Shown here one piece after another: positions 54,666-64,000 of a DNA stretch of 64,000 bases. Both the position numbers and the translations under genes were made by a program. Under the pieces are notes generated by a model. It was not told the origin of the DNA, made no database searches, and worked only from the letters and a program-made list of their open reading frames with translations. This stretch comes from Rhynchonema sp. JSB1_4. Taxonomy: Eukaryota; Nematoda; Chromadorea; Monhysterida; Xyalidae. Where the stretch lies: contig JASAMV010000254.1 of assembly GCA_030248065.1 (NCBI GenBank), positions 62,001 to 126,000 of the forward strand. Direction: 5' to 3'. Positions within the stretch are counted from its first letter, which is position 1; each line of letters opens with the position of its first letter.

Positions 54666-56984
54666 TACATGTAAATTTGAGAGTAGAGTTTTGAAACGCA
54701 CTCGCTTCTTCTGGTGCTATCACCCTGTCTTTCACGACTTTGTTGTGGCCTGCTGGTCCACATTATAAAGTCGCTTTTTGATAGTGTGCGCGTGAAAATG
54801 CATGCCGATCGAGTATAAAAGTTGGCGGAAAATGATTTATGGACTCACTAAGAATTCGGACAAAAGAGCATCCCATCATCGGTATCATAGTATACGGTAG
54901 GCCATACTCACGCATTGCGTGCAAACAAGTTCTGAAACGCACGGCGCGGCGGTTTCTCTTTTTGTCACTTGACGAAAAATTTTCAAAAAAAGATTTATGT
55001 TTGTCGAAAAAGCGTTGCAATAAAGTGACCGCAATAATACGGCGCTGTATATACATGTGCTCCGATGTACGCACATGAATGCGCATTATCGTTATGATGT
55101 TTGTTATTGATACAAAGTAAAAACTGTGTGCCCCACCACTCTGATATGGATGGGGTGTACGAAGTGACAAAATAAAGTGCGATCAAATTCTATGATAGTG
55201 AAAGATTACGGGTGATTAGAAGGTGACAAAACGCACTGGCATGTGACATGCGCAGAATTGTGATTGCAACACAATGTGGTGGGTGATGAAGGCTCAAGTA
55301 TTGCATATTGGTGCCAATCAATCACCAAAGACCACGTACCACACACAAATGGAAAAACCATGCAGCAACAAACTGCGAGTTGCGGAAGTATGAATAAAAG
55401 CAGAAAAAGGAGCGCAAACGAAACGAAATGACGCCTTGCGTAAATCCAGTTACAATAGTGACGCCATCAAAGTCCCGCCCAATTGAACGGATTGATGGGG
55501 TGCAAAGATATACCTATGCCGCGCTTGCAGATTGACATAAATCCAAACAGACATTGTCACTCGCCCACAACCACAAATCTGCTTCTGCGCATCTGGAAAA
55601 TCGCCAGAAGGTAGGTATGACCATACATGTCTGCTTGGCGGTGTTTCCTTTTTTGGTGTTGCGAACGCGCCAAGCATCATTAGGGGGTTTACCGCATTAT
55701 CTGCTCGAAAAAATATACATGTCAAGGGTCAGGGGCGGTTGGGGTTATAGTGTGTTCTGTGGTGCGTTCACGCAATGTAACAGATGGGCACTGCTACTGC
55801 ACCCAAACAGAGTATGACCCCTCAAACGTCCCACTTTCCCCTCACATGTTCGGGGTCACAGTAGGTGTTGGGATTAATGCGAGATGCCCCTCTTTTTGGC
55901 CACATAGGTACACATTGCCCTCCTAATGTGCAAGTTTACATTGAGCATCATGCTTTGATGTGCACCGCACGTTGGGACGCTCTTTTTTGTGTCTGCTTGT
56001 CTGTTTATCTGTTTTGGGGCGGTGACTGACCACATGTTAATCTGTACCACAACCAAACAGAGGTACATAGTTTTATTGGTGTTTGTCGTGGTTTGGATAC
56101 GCGGTTTCGGGCCAAGACATGGGCGACCAAGAGAAATACTGTAGATGCAGCATCCGGAGACGTTGTTGCGGTGCAACTGAGACATTTCCGTCGTCAGGTT
56201 TAGGTCCTTGTTTGAAGCGGGTACGATACTTTTATAACTGTGAATTGATCGCAGTACCGTCATATGCCAGGGTCTGTTGTTTGGTTCTTCCGGTGCTTCA
56301 ACGCTGATTTTCTGCTCACTTGAAATGACTGAGTTTGTCGAGACAGTGACTTCTGCTGAAGTCGACTTCCTACCATATTATGTATTTTGATGATATGTTC
56401 CCTGTACGTTGATGTCATGCCGCGAAATGAATAACGGTTTGCGTATGCGCATTTGATACCCTGACGACAGACGAAAGCAGCTGTAAACGAGCGCGAGAAA
56501 TAAGAGCGGCAAAATGCATTTGCTTTGCTGAACAAGTCAACTACTTTGCACGTGGGGTGGGCGATCCACTACATGCATTAGAGTATGCGACACGCGAGCC
56601 ATTAGCTGCGGTGGTGTTGGAAAAATGATCAGGCGCCAATGTCGATGTCGATGACGATAAGCCAATAAAGAGAGCTCGACACAGGCGTATGTCTAGTTGC
56701 ACGTCGTTCGCGTATGATGCTGCTTTCCAATCAGTCATTTTTATTCGCCAAAGTTACTTTTGTTCCAATTTCCAATCAATGTTTGGGTATGTTTGGTGTT
56801 CAATCAATCAATCAATGTTTGGTGCGTCACTTAATCAGAATCAATTATGGTGGAATATATCATACATTGCTGAAATGAATTTTTAAACCTTGCCCTTTGC
56901 CTGCCTGCCTGAGTTTATGGTTTTCTTATGATTTTTATGGTCATCTTGTTTCGATGGTATCACGTTTCCAGCTATTCGTTTTCG

Positions 56985-58845
56985 CTACTCTTCCAATTGT
57001 GTTTGATCGTCTTCTGGCTCCTGTTCGCCAATCGTCAAGAGACAGTCCGGTCGGTATTGCTGCACAACGCGACGTCGCAAGAACAGGTAGACAACGCTTC
57101 CGTGTTCGGAGTGGCCCCTATCGACGTGCGCGCGCCAAACTTCGGCCGATGTCACAGCGTAACGTTTGTTGACTGCAATTGATTTTCATTGATCGTTAGT
57201 GTCAAAAAAGTTCATTGCGCTTTTTGGTTTGACTCGTGTTCATGCGCGATTATTTGAAAAAACAAACAAAATGTACGTGTTCATAAACACAAAACAACTT
57301 ACACTCTTTCATATAGATCGATTGATTGACAGTATCGGCCACACTGAGAAGCCTTGCGGCATCATCAACTGCTCCATTCAGCAAATACTCGACGGCTTGT
57401 TGCCACACTTGGGTCAAGCCGACCGGGTCGATGTTGACGATTTGAAATGCGAACAGCACATGGTCGGCGTGGGGATCTTCTGCGATGGTGTTTTCCACAC
57501 ACAGCCGAACTTCGATTGCATGCCAGTCATGGGCTGAGAAGTCGTCAGAAAAAAAGCTCGATGTTGTTGAGTGTGCAGTGTCGGCATCATCGTTGTTCTC
57601 GCCGTCGTCAGATGGTGGCCCGTTCTGACAGATCACATGATTGCGTCAATAATTTTAATTCGGAGCAATTGTAAATTTGATCTCGTATGCGCACTCACCG
57701 GTGGTTCATCGGCACCCGCGACCAGAAAGTTGGGCGGCAGCAATTCGTCATCGGGCTCCAAGTTCGGCAACGGACCACCAGCGAAAAATTTTGTTTTGAT
57801 GTGGTCCGCCAGATTGAAACATTGTGGTGGTTTGACCGTGCACACATTTATCTGAATTAAAATCTACATTGTTTGATCTAAAAATACATGAAATCACCAG
57901 ATTGCAACTCACCAGGCCGTATTTGGCGATTGTTGGCGGACTCTGGTAGTATTGAAGATTGCGTGTCTTTTGTGGCGACAACTTTAGAGGCAATTTGGAA
58001 ATCGGAATCAAACACAGATGTCGCATTGAGTAAATGTCAGTCAAGCGAAAAATGCCGTACTCGACGGCGTGCTTGCGGTCAATGGTGATACTTTGAAGGA
58101 TTATTGGAATTGATTGGCACAGCCGTCGTAGCACCGCGATCGTTTCATCCGTTCCGGCTTCTGCAGCCAAAACGTCCACGAGCGCCTAAAAACGTAATTT
58201 TTCCTAATTTGGAACGCGCTAAGTCAACGATACTCTTGCGCAAAGCAAACAAATATTGTTGTACTTTTTCTAACCTCCAATAAGGATGAGCACGCGCTGC
58301 ATGATGCACGATGGGTGCTGGTCCGCGGATCGTAGTAAATCGTGAAGCAGAACACGTGGGCGCACAGATCGACGAACTGGTGTACATATAGCGAATTTGG
58401 GCGCATTGGATTGGTTGATGGAATGCCATGCACATGCTGATCGAAGGTTCAGCAATTGTGAAGTGTCTGAAATCAAACAGTTTCTGCTTTAGACGACACC
58501 AAAGCACCCGTGATGGTCAAGTGCGCAACTTTTATGCCGCAGCAAAGTGTACCGTTTTGCTCTGATGTTCGTCGTAACATTGCACATGATTGCGAACGCT
58601 TGCATGCATAGTCCTACATGCAGGGCAAAAAAACGCAAGCACTGATTCATTATTTCCGTCCACTTACCGAATCCATATGAATTAGAACTCTCACAGTCAA
58701 GTGAGAGGTTTGAGGCGCGATGGTTGCTGCTGTCTGTGGTGGTATTTTGGTCGAAATTTCAGTCAGGTCCGTTGGCATGATGTCGAAGTTTGGTATAAGT
58801 CTGGTACGGTCCGAAATCAGCACAGGCAAAGGGAAAGGCAAGAGT
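56985..58845 (-). CDS. Unrecognised gene in tandem unit 1 (3' six exons)
   Basis: Exons, 5' to 3': 58845-58668, 58466-58275, 58185-57913, 57851-57699, 57624-57303, 57172-56985 (stop TAG). I do not recognise the family. Features: LLPFPLPVLISDRTRLIPNF and HLTVRVLIHMDS; a Cys-rich piece (VDLCAHVFCFTIYYDPRT, CSACSSLLE); a helical stretch ALVDVLAAEAGTDETIAVLR then LPLKLSPQKTRNLQYYQSPP; FFAGGPLPNLEPDDELLPPN; an acidic Ser/Thr linker; HAIEVRLCVENTIAEDPHAD and AVEYLLNGAVDDAARLLSVA; and a basic end (VVYLFLRRRVVQQYRPD) with an acidic tail. No start codon exon identified; the second exon's reading frame was chosen because it runs smoothly into the next exon. All donors are GT, and unit 2 differs largely by substitutions that keep the frame elsewhere, suggesting past coding constraint. 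Confidence 0.6.
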
Positions 58846-59820
58846 CTGGGAAGTGGAAATGAAATTGTTTTGTAATTGTTGACACATTTTCGCTGCAAGG
58901 CATTTGTGGAAAAGCTAGTCCAGTTTCAAAATTGACTTCCATTTTTCTCAGGCCTGTGCTTGGGCTTGGCCACCCCGACGCAAACAACGTTTCCAATTGT
59001 CGCTGCGCGCACAAAGAGCTATGCTTATGAAAAGCTGCTCCAAGCTCTGCGGACGGTGTCACTGCTGACGATCAGTTCGGCACTAATTTGGTTCCGTGAC
59101 TTTTTCGCATTGAAAAGTTGTTGGGATTTCTACAGTGCTGACACTTATTTGTTGTCTGGGACACGATAGTACAAGCACGCCGCACTGCAAATCACACACC
59201 CCTGCAGCCAACAACCAGGCGCGTTTGTGCAGTAAGTAAAACCAGGATATTTCTGCACATGGGTGATCCGCTGCATGCATTAGAGTATGCGACACGCGAG
59301 CCATTAGCTGCGGTGGTGTTGGAAAAATGATCAGGCGTCAATGTAGATGACGATAAGCCAATAAGGAGAGCTCGACACAGGCGTATTTCTAGTTGCACGT
59401 CGTTCGCGTATGATGCTGTTTTCCAATCAGACATTTTTATACGCCAAAGTTACTTTTGTTCCAATTTCCAATCAATGTTCGGGTATGTTTGGTGTTCAGT
59501 CAATCAATCAATTTTTGGTGCGTCACTTGATCAGTGGAGTGAGTTTAATCAGATACAATTGTGGTGGAATATATCATTTAATTACGCAGTACGGGGGAGT
59601 ATATTACAAGTGTTCATTTCAGCATGCGCCTGCTTCAAAGCTAATTCTTGTTCTTTGTGCTACCTGATGTGTTGAAACGTGGCTCAGATCTCTGGCGCGC
59701 TTGCTGAAATGAATTTTTAAACCTTGCCCTTTGCCTGCCTGCCTGAGTTTATGGTTTTCTTATGGTTTTTTATGGTTATCTTGTTTCGATGGTGTCACGT
59801 TTCCTGCTATTCGTTTTCGA

Positions 59821-61889
59821 TTACTCTTCCAATTGTGTTTGATCGTCCTCTGGCTCCTGTTCGCCAATGGTCAACAGACAATCCGGCCGGTATTGCTGCA
59901 CAACGCGACGTCGCAAGAACAGGTAGACAACGCGTCCGTGTTCGGAGTGGCCTCTATCGACGTGCGCGCGCCAAACTGCGGCCGATGTCACAGCGTATCG
60001 TTTGTTGACTGCAATTGATTTTCATTGATCGTTAGTGTCAAAAAAGTTCATTGCGCTTTTTGGTTTGACTCGTGTTCATGCGCGATTATTTGAAAAAAAA
60101 ACAAACAAAATATGCGTGTTCATAAACACAAAACAACTTACACTCTTTCAGATAGATCGATTGATTGACAGTATCCGCCACACTGAGAAGCCTTGCGGCA
60201 TCATCAATTTCTCCATTCAGCAAATACTCGACGGCTTGTTGCCGCACTTGAGTCAAGCCGATCAGATCGATGTTCACGATGTGAAGCGCGAACAGGGCAT
60301 GGTCAACGTGCGGGTCTTCTGCGATTATGTTTTCGACACACAGCCGCACTTCGATTGCATGACGCTCATTGGCCCTCAAGTCGTCAGAAAAAAGACTCGA
60401 TAATGGGTGGAATTTTCGAAACGGTGTGAAGGTCAGTTGGGCGTGAAGGTCGGTCGAAAGCTCGGTCGGCGTAGCTCGGTGTAAACGTGAAACATTGCCT
60501 GTTATTAACGTGGAATGTTTCAAGTTTACACGGAGGTCTATCACACTGAGCTGTCGACCGAGCTTTCCACCGACCTTTACACCCAACTGACCTTTACACC
60601 GTTTCGAAAATATCACCCGTTGTTGGGTGTGAAGTGTCCCCATCATCGGTGTTACCGCCGTCATTGGATGGTGGGCCGTTCTGACAGATCACGTGATTGC
60701 GTCAATAATTTTAATTTGGAGCAAATGTAAATTTGGTCTCGTATGAGCACTCACCGGTGGTTCATCGGCACCCGCCATCAGGAAGTTGGGCGGCAGCAGA
60801 TCGTCTTCGGGCTCCAAGTTCGGTAACGGGCCACCAGCGAAAAATCGAGATTTTATGTGGTCCGTCAGATTGAAACACGGTGGGTTGTACGTGCATGCGT
60901 TTATCTGAATTAAAATCTACATTGTTTGATCTAAAAATACATGAAATCACCAGATTGCAACTCACCAGGCCGCCTTTGGCGCTTGTTGGCGGACTCTGAT
61001 AGTAGCGCAGATTGCGTTTCTTTTGTGGCGACAAGTTCACAGGCAAGTTGGTCAGTGGAATCAGACACAAGTGTCGCATTGCGTAAATGTCAGCCACGCG
61101 AAAAATACCGTATGCGACGGCGTCCTGGCGGCCAACGGTGATGTTTTGAAGGATTATTGGGATGGATGTGTATAGCATCGAGATCGTTTCATCCGTTCCG
61201 GCTTCTGCAGCCAGAACGTCAACGAGCGCCTAGAAACGTAATTTTTTCGAATTTGGAACGCGCTAGGTCAACGATTCTCTTGCGCAAAGTAAACAAATAT
61301 TATTGTACATTTTCTAACCTCCAACAACGACGCGCAAGCGCTGCATGATGCACGATGAGTGTTGGTGCGCGGATCGAAATAAATCGTGAAGCAGAACACA
61401 TATGCGCACAGAACGACGAATTGGTGTACATATAGCGAATTTTGTTCGCATCGGATTGGTTGATGGTATGCCATGCACATGCTGATCGAAGTTCAGCAAT
61501 TGTGAAGTGTCTGAAATCAAACAGTTTCTGCTTTAGACTACACCAAAGCACCCGTGATGGTCAAGTGCGCAACTTTTATGCCGCAGCAAAGTGCACCGTT
61601 TTGCTCTGATGTTCGTCGTAACATTGCAAATGATTGCGAACGCTTGCATACATAGTCCTACATGCAGGGCAAAAAAACGCAAGCACTGATTTATTATTTC
61701 CGTCCACTTACCGAATCCACATGAATTAGTACTCTCACAGTCAAGTATGAGGTTTGAGGCGCGAAGGTTGCTGCTGTCTGTGGTGGTATTTTGGTCCAAA
61801 TTTCAGTCAGGTCCGTTGGCATGATGTAGAAGTTTGGTATAAGCCTGGTACGGTCCGAAATCAGCACAGGCAAAGGGAAAGGCAAGAGT
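59821..61889 (-). pseudogene. Tandem unit 2 copy of the unrecognised gene, disrupted
   Basis: Same exon order as unit 1. Within the exon matching 57624-57303, a palindromic element of about 214 bp (60405-60618) is inserted; the original frame runs into it and stops after a few codons (IFETV then stop), while the downstream part (HAIEVRLCVENIIAEDPHVD) is in another frame. The exon matching 58466-58275 has compensating single-base indels relative to unit 1. The last exon remains open to its TAA stop. Most likely a recent pseudogene. Confidence 0.7.
60405..60618. mobile_element. Palindromic short transposon (MITE) in unit 2 exon
   Basis: The two halves are near-perfect inverted repeats: GGGTGGAATTTTCGAAACGG at the left and CCGTTTCGAAAATATCACCC at the right, continuing inward through GGTCAGTTGGGCG and CGCCCAACTGACC-type words. 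Unit 1 has no element at the matching site (about 57555). Unit 3 has the left half only. No clear target duplication is visible. Confidence 0.82.
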
Positions 61890-62089
61890 CTGGGAAGTGG
61901 AAATGAAATTGTTCTGCAATTGTTGACACATTTTCGCTGCAAGGCATTTAGGGAAAAGCTAGTCCAGTTTCAAAATTGACTTCCATTTTTCTCAGGCCTG
62001 TGCTTGGGCTTGGCCGCCCCGACGCAAACAACGTTTCCAATTGTCGCTGCGCGCACGAAGAGCTATGCTTATGAAAAGCTGCTGAAAAA

Positions 62090-63765
62090 AGAGCTCGAAT
62101 ACAGGTGTATTTTTAGTTGCGCGTCATTCACGTACGACGCTGTTTTCCGATTATTATACGCAAAATTTCCTGTTTATTCCAATTTCCAATCAGTGTGCAG
62201 GTATTGATGCATCACATAATTAATGGAGCCAGGTTAATGAGATACAATAATTACATAGTATGGTGGAATATATCACACAATTACGCAGTATGGTGGAGTA
62301 TATTACCAGTGTTCAATTCAGCATGCGCCGTCCTCAAAGCTAATTGTTGTTCTTTGTGCTACCTGCAGGGTTGGGTTAAAAAAAGTAAAAATCTATTTAT
62401 AAAAAAAATTTTAAAAAAAAGTTCGCCACTTTTTCGGTTTTTAAAAATTAGAAAAGTAAGTTCACTTTTTTTATTATTTCACAACTTTTTATTATTTTTA
62501 TTCTCCCCTTTTTGCTGTGAAATGCATGTTTTTATGCATGTTTTTGCTTGTTGTTTCTTTAAAATCGCCTGCGGCGCTTGTATTTCGCATCGGTTCAATG
62601 TCATTACAACGTTAGACAGTCTGTGGGTCTTCTAAACTACTTAAGCAGCCGTCATTATGTGCGCATTCAGTTCTTCCAGCAAGTCAAACCTGCTTGAAAT
62701 CCAAAATTATCTTTCCAAAACTGCGGGATATGCTGCTGTTTTCATGTAACTTTGCTTAAAAATGTGCCAATCATTTACCTTTCCCGTGACACGCCTTCAC
62801 TTTTTATACTACAATCTACATATGTAGGTTGGTGGACAGACTATCCCCAACGCAAATTGTTACGTTATCTGGCTCATCGTAGAAAATCTCACCTCGCTAC
62901 TGCCCGTTTGTGAACATAACTGGTCGGTGTCAACTATTCTTATATTCTCAAGTACAATCAAATATACTTCCAAAAAATTTAGACAATTTTTCACATTGCG
63001 AACCGAAATTTTTGTGGTCCGGAATAAAAAAGTAAATCTTAAAAAAATTTTTTAAAAATTCAAAAAAGTTAAAAAATGTTCGATAATAAAAAATTTCTTA
63101 ATCCAACCCTGGCTACCTGATGTGTTGAAACGTGGCTCAGATCTCTGGCGCGCTTGCTGAAATGAATTTTTAAAGCTTGCCCATTGTCTGCCTGCCTGAT
63201 CGCATGGTTTTTTATGGTTATCTTGTTTCGAATGTGTCACGTTTCTTGCGTATTCGTTTTCGATTACTTCACTCTTCCCATTGTGTTTAATCGTCCTCTG
63301 GCTCCTGTTCGCCAGCAATAATCAACAGACAATCCGGCCGGTATTTTTGCACAACGCGACGTCGCAAATACAGGTAGACAACACGTCCTGTTCAGAGTGC
63401 CCTTTTATCGACGTGCGCGCGCCAAATAGCGGCCGATGTCACCGAGTAATGTTTGTTGACTGCAATTGGTTTTCATTGATCGCAGGTGTCAAAAAATTTC
63501 ATTGCGCTTTTTTGCTTTGACTCGTATTCATATACGCGATTATTTTAAGAAAACAAAATGTGCGTGTTCCCACAACTTACACTCTTCGAGATATATCGAT
63601 TGATTTACAGCTTCCGCCACACTGAAAACTCTTGCCACTCGTTGGCGGACAAGTCGTCAGAAAAAAGACTCGATAATGCGTGGAATTTTCGAAACGGTGT
63701 AAAGGTCAGTTGGGCGTAAAGGTCGGTGTAAAGTTCGGTCGAAAGCTCGGTCGGCGTATGTAGCT
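62090..63765 (-). pseudogene. Tandem unit 3, truncated gene remnant
   Basis: Contains the 3' flank and a copy of the final exon (about 63281-63475) that is frameshifted, with an early stop after the HVDKRAL region, followed by a short remnant of the penultimate exon and half of the palindromic element (63678 to about 63762). The upstream exons are absent. Interrupted by a hAT element. Confidence 0.75.
62366..63111. mobile_element. Non-autonomous hAT-type transposon with 8-bp target duplication and known empty site
   Basis: The ends CAGGGTTGGGTTAAAAAAAG and CTTAATCCAACCCTG are inverted repeats. The flanks are an exact 8-bp repeat GCTACCTG at 62358-62365 and 63112-63119. The matching place in unit 2 (about 59660-59670) reads TGTGCTACCTGATGTGTTG with no element, which is the pre-insertion site. 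The 746-bp interior is AT-rich with no transposase. Confidence 0.92.
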
Positions 63766-64000
63766 CTGTGCTTTGAACCTTGACGCTCCTTTTTTTACCA
63801 CTATGCTCGGCTTAGGCATCAGCCAGGATGACTTGTGCACACAGAACATGACCATATTTCGTCCTTTTGCATTACACTTTTGTTAATTTTTATCTTCACA
63901 GACGTTGCCTACTCTAGACTGGAATAATCTCATGAGTCAGACCAACTCTACGTGATGCAAACTTTCTCAATACCCAGGGGACCTTTTCGTTCACAATCAG
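63766..64000. other. Right edge of window beyond the tandem array
   Basis: Similarity to units 1 and 2 stops at about 63765, inside the palindromic element. No feature seen in the remaining bases. Confidence 0.5.

Larger units (their letters stand above)
53935..56554. other. Repeat-bearing spacer before the tandem array
   Basis: No gene recognised. Contains a dispersed repeat (54160-54305) and a TA-flanked element (54311-54665) placed end to end. The remainder (54.67-56.55 kb) shows no exon with family similarity. Confidence 0.5.
56555..63765. repeat. Array of three tandem units (about 2.7, 2.8 and 1.7 kb)
   Basis: Unit 1 runs about 56.555-59.26 kb, unit 2 about 59.26-62.09 kb, unit 3 about 62.09-63.765 kb. 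Long stretches are near-identical, for example GCATTAGAGTATGCGACACG at about 56574 and 59275, and GCCTGCCTGCCTGAGTTTAT at about 56900 and 59735. Unit 3 lacks most of the gene and is interrupted by a hAT element. All units keep the same orientation. Confidence 0.9.

Noticed and set aside
56928..57182. Plus-strand frames over the last exon of the tandem gene, repeated in each unit
   Set aside because: They are antisense to a spliced minus-strand exon with a proper acceptor and matching phase; conservation is explained by that exon.
60086..60664. 192-codon open frame spanning the palindromic element, as if it were exonised
   Set aside because: The upstream half is in a different frame from the matching unit 1 exon; in the true frame the insertion brings a stop at once.

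Overview
The window is eukaryotic nuclear DNA from an invertebrate animal. The genes are split by GT-AG introns (about 60 nt to more than 1 kb) and use the standard code. A degraded 18S rRNA fragment (about 23.78-24.19 kb) has a variable region resembling flatworm 18S as I remember it, and a tRNA-derived repeat sits at 5.42-5.49 kb. I therefore favour a flatworm, probably a parasitic one, with moderate to low confidence; no species can be named without a search.

Layout. 0-1 kb (+): 3' end of a cytochrome P450. 1.67-2.97 kb (+): B9D2, a ciliary transition-zone protein, complete in four exons. 3.84-6.68 kb (-): a testican (SPOCK-type) proteoglycan in ten or eleven coding exons with one apparent reading-frame break. 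7.99-14.1 kb (-): a divergent HSP70 in sixteen exons, with an Asn-rich N-terminal extension and no EEVD tail. 17.96-20.80 and 21.20-23.33 kb (-): two tandem paralogues of a type II membrane FkbM/METTL24-like methyltransferase. 26.13-30.02 kb (+): a nine-exon gene encoding a three-repeat protein of unknown function with a predicted N-myristoylation site. 31.40-36.41 kb (-): Prickle (PET, three LIM domains, C-terminal CaaX), lacking only its 5' exon(s). 36.4-56.5 kb: no convincing gene; transposon remnants, with more A than T on + in the lines sampled, which would fit a long minus-strand intron. 56.5-63.77 kb: three tandem units carrying an unrecognised minus-strand gene; unit 1 looks intact, units 2 and 3 are broken.

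The genes do not form a pathway, although B9D2 (cilia) and Prickle (planar polarity) are both polarity-related. The striking content is repetitive: a roughly 130-bp family found mostly inside introns and mostly in the sense orientation, a short word TGAAACATC seen about 26 times where fewer than one is expected, two hAT-type elements with exact 8-bp target duplications (one with its empty site preserved in a tandem copy), TA-flanked inverted-repeat elements, and a palindromic element that breaks one copy of the tandem gene.

All exon boundaries were set by eye from protein-family similarity, GT-AG (one GC-AG) signals and matching intron phase. I could not run alignments.
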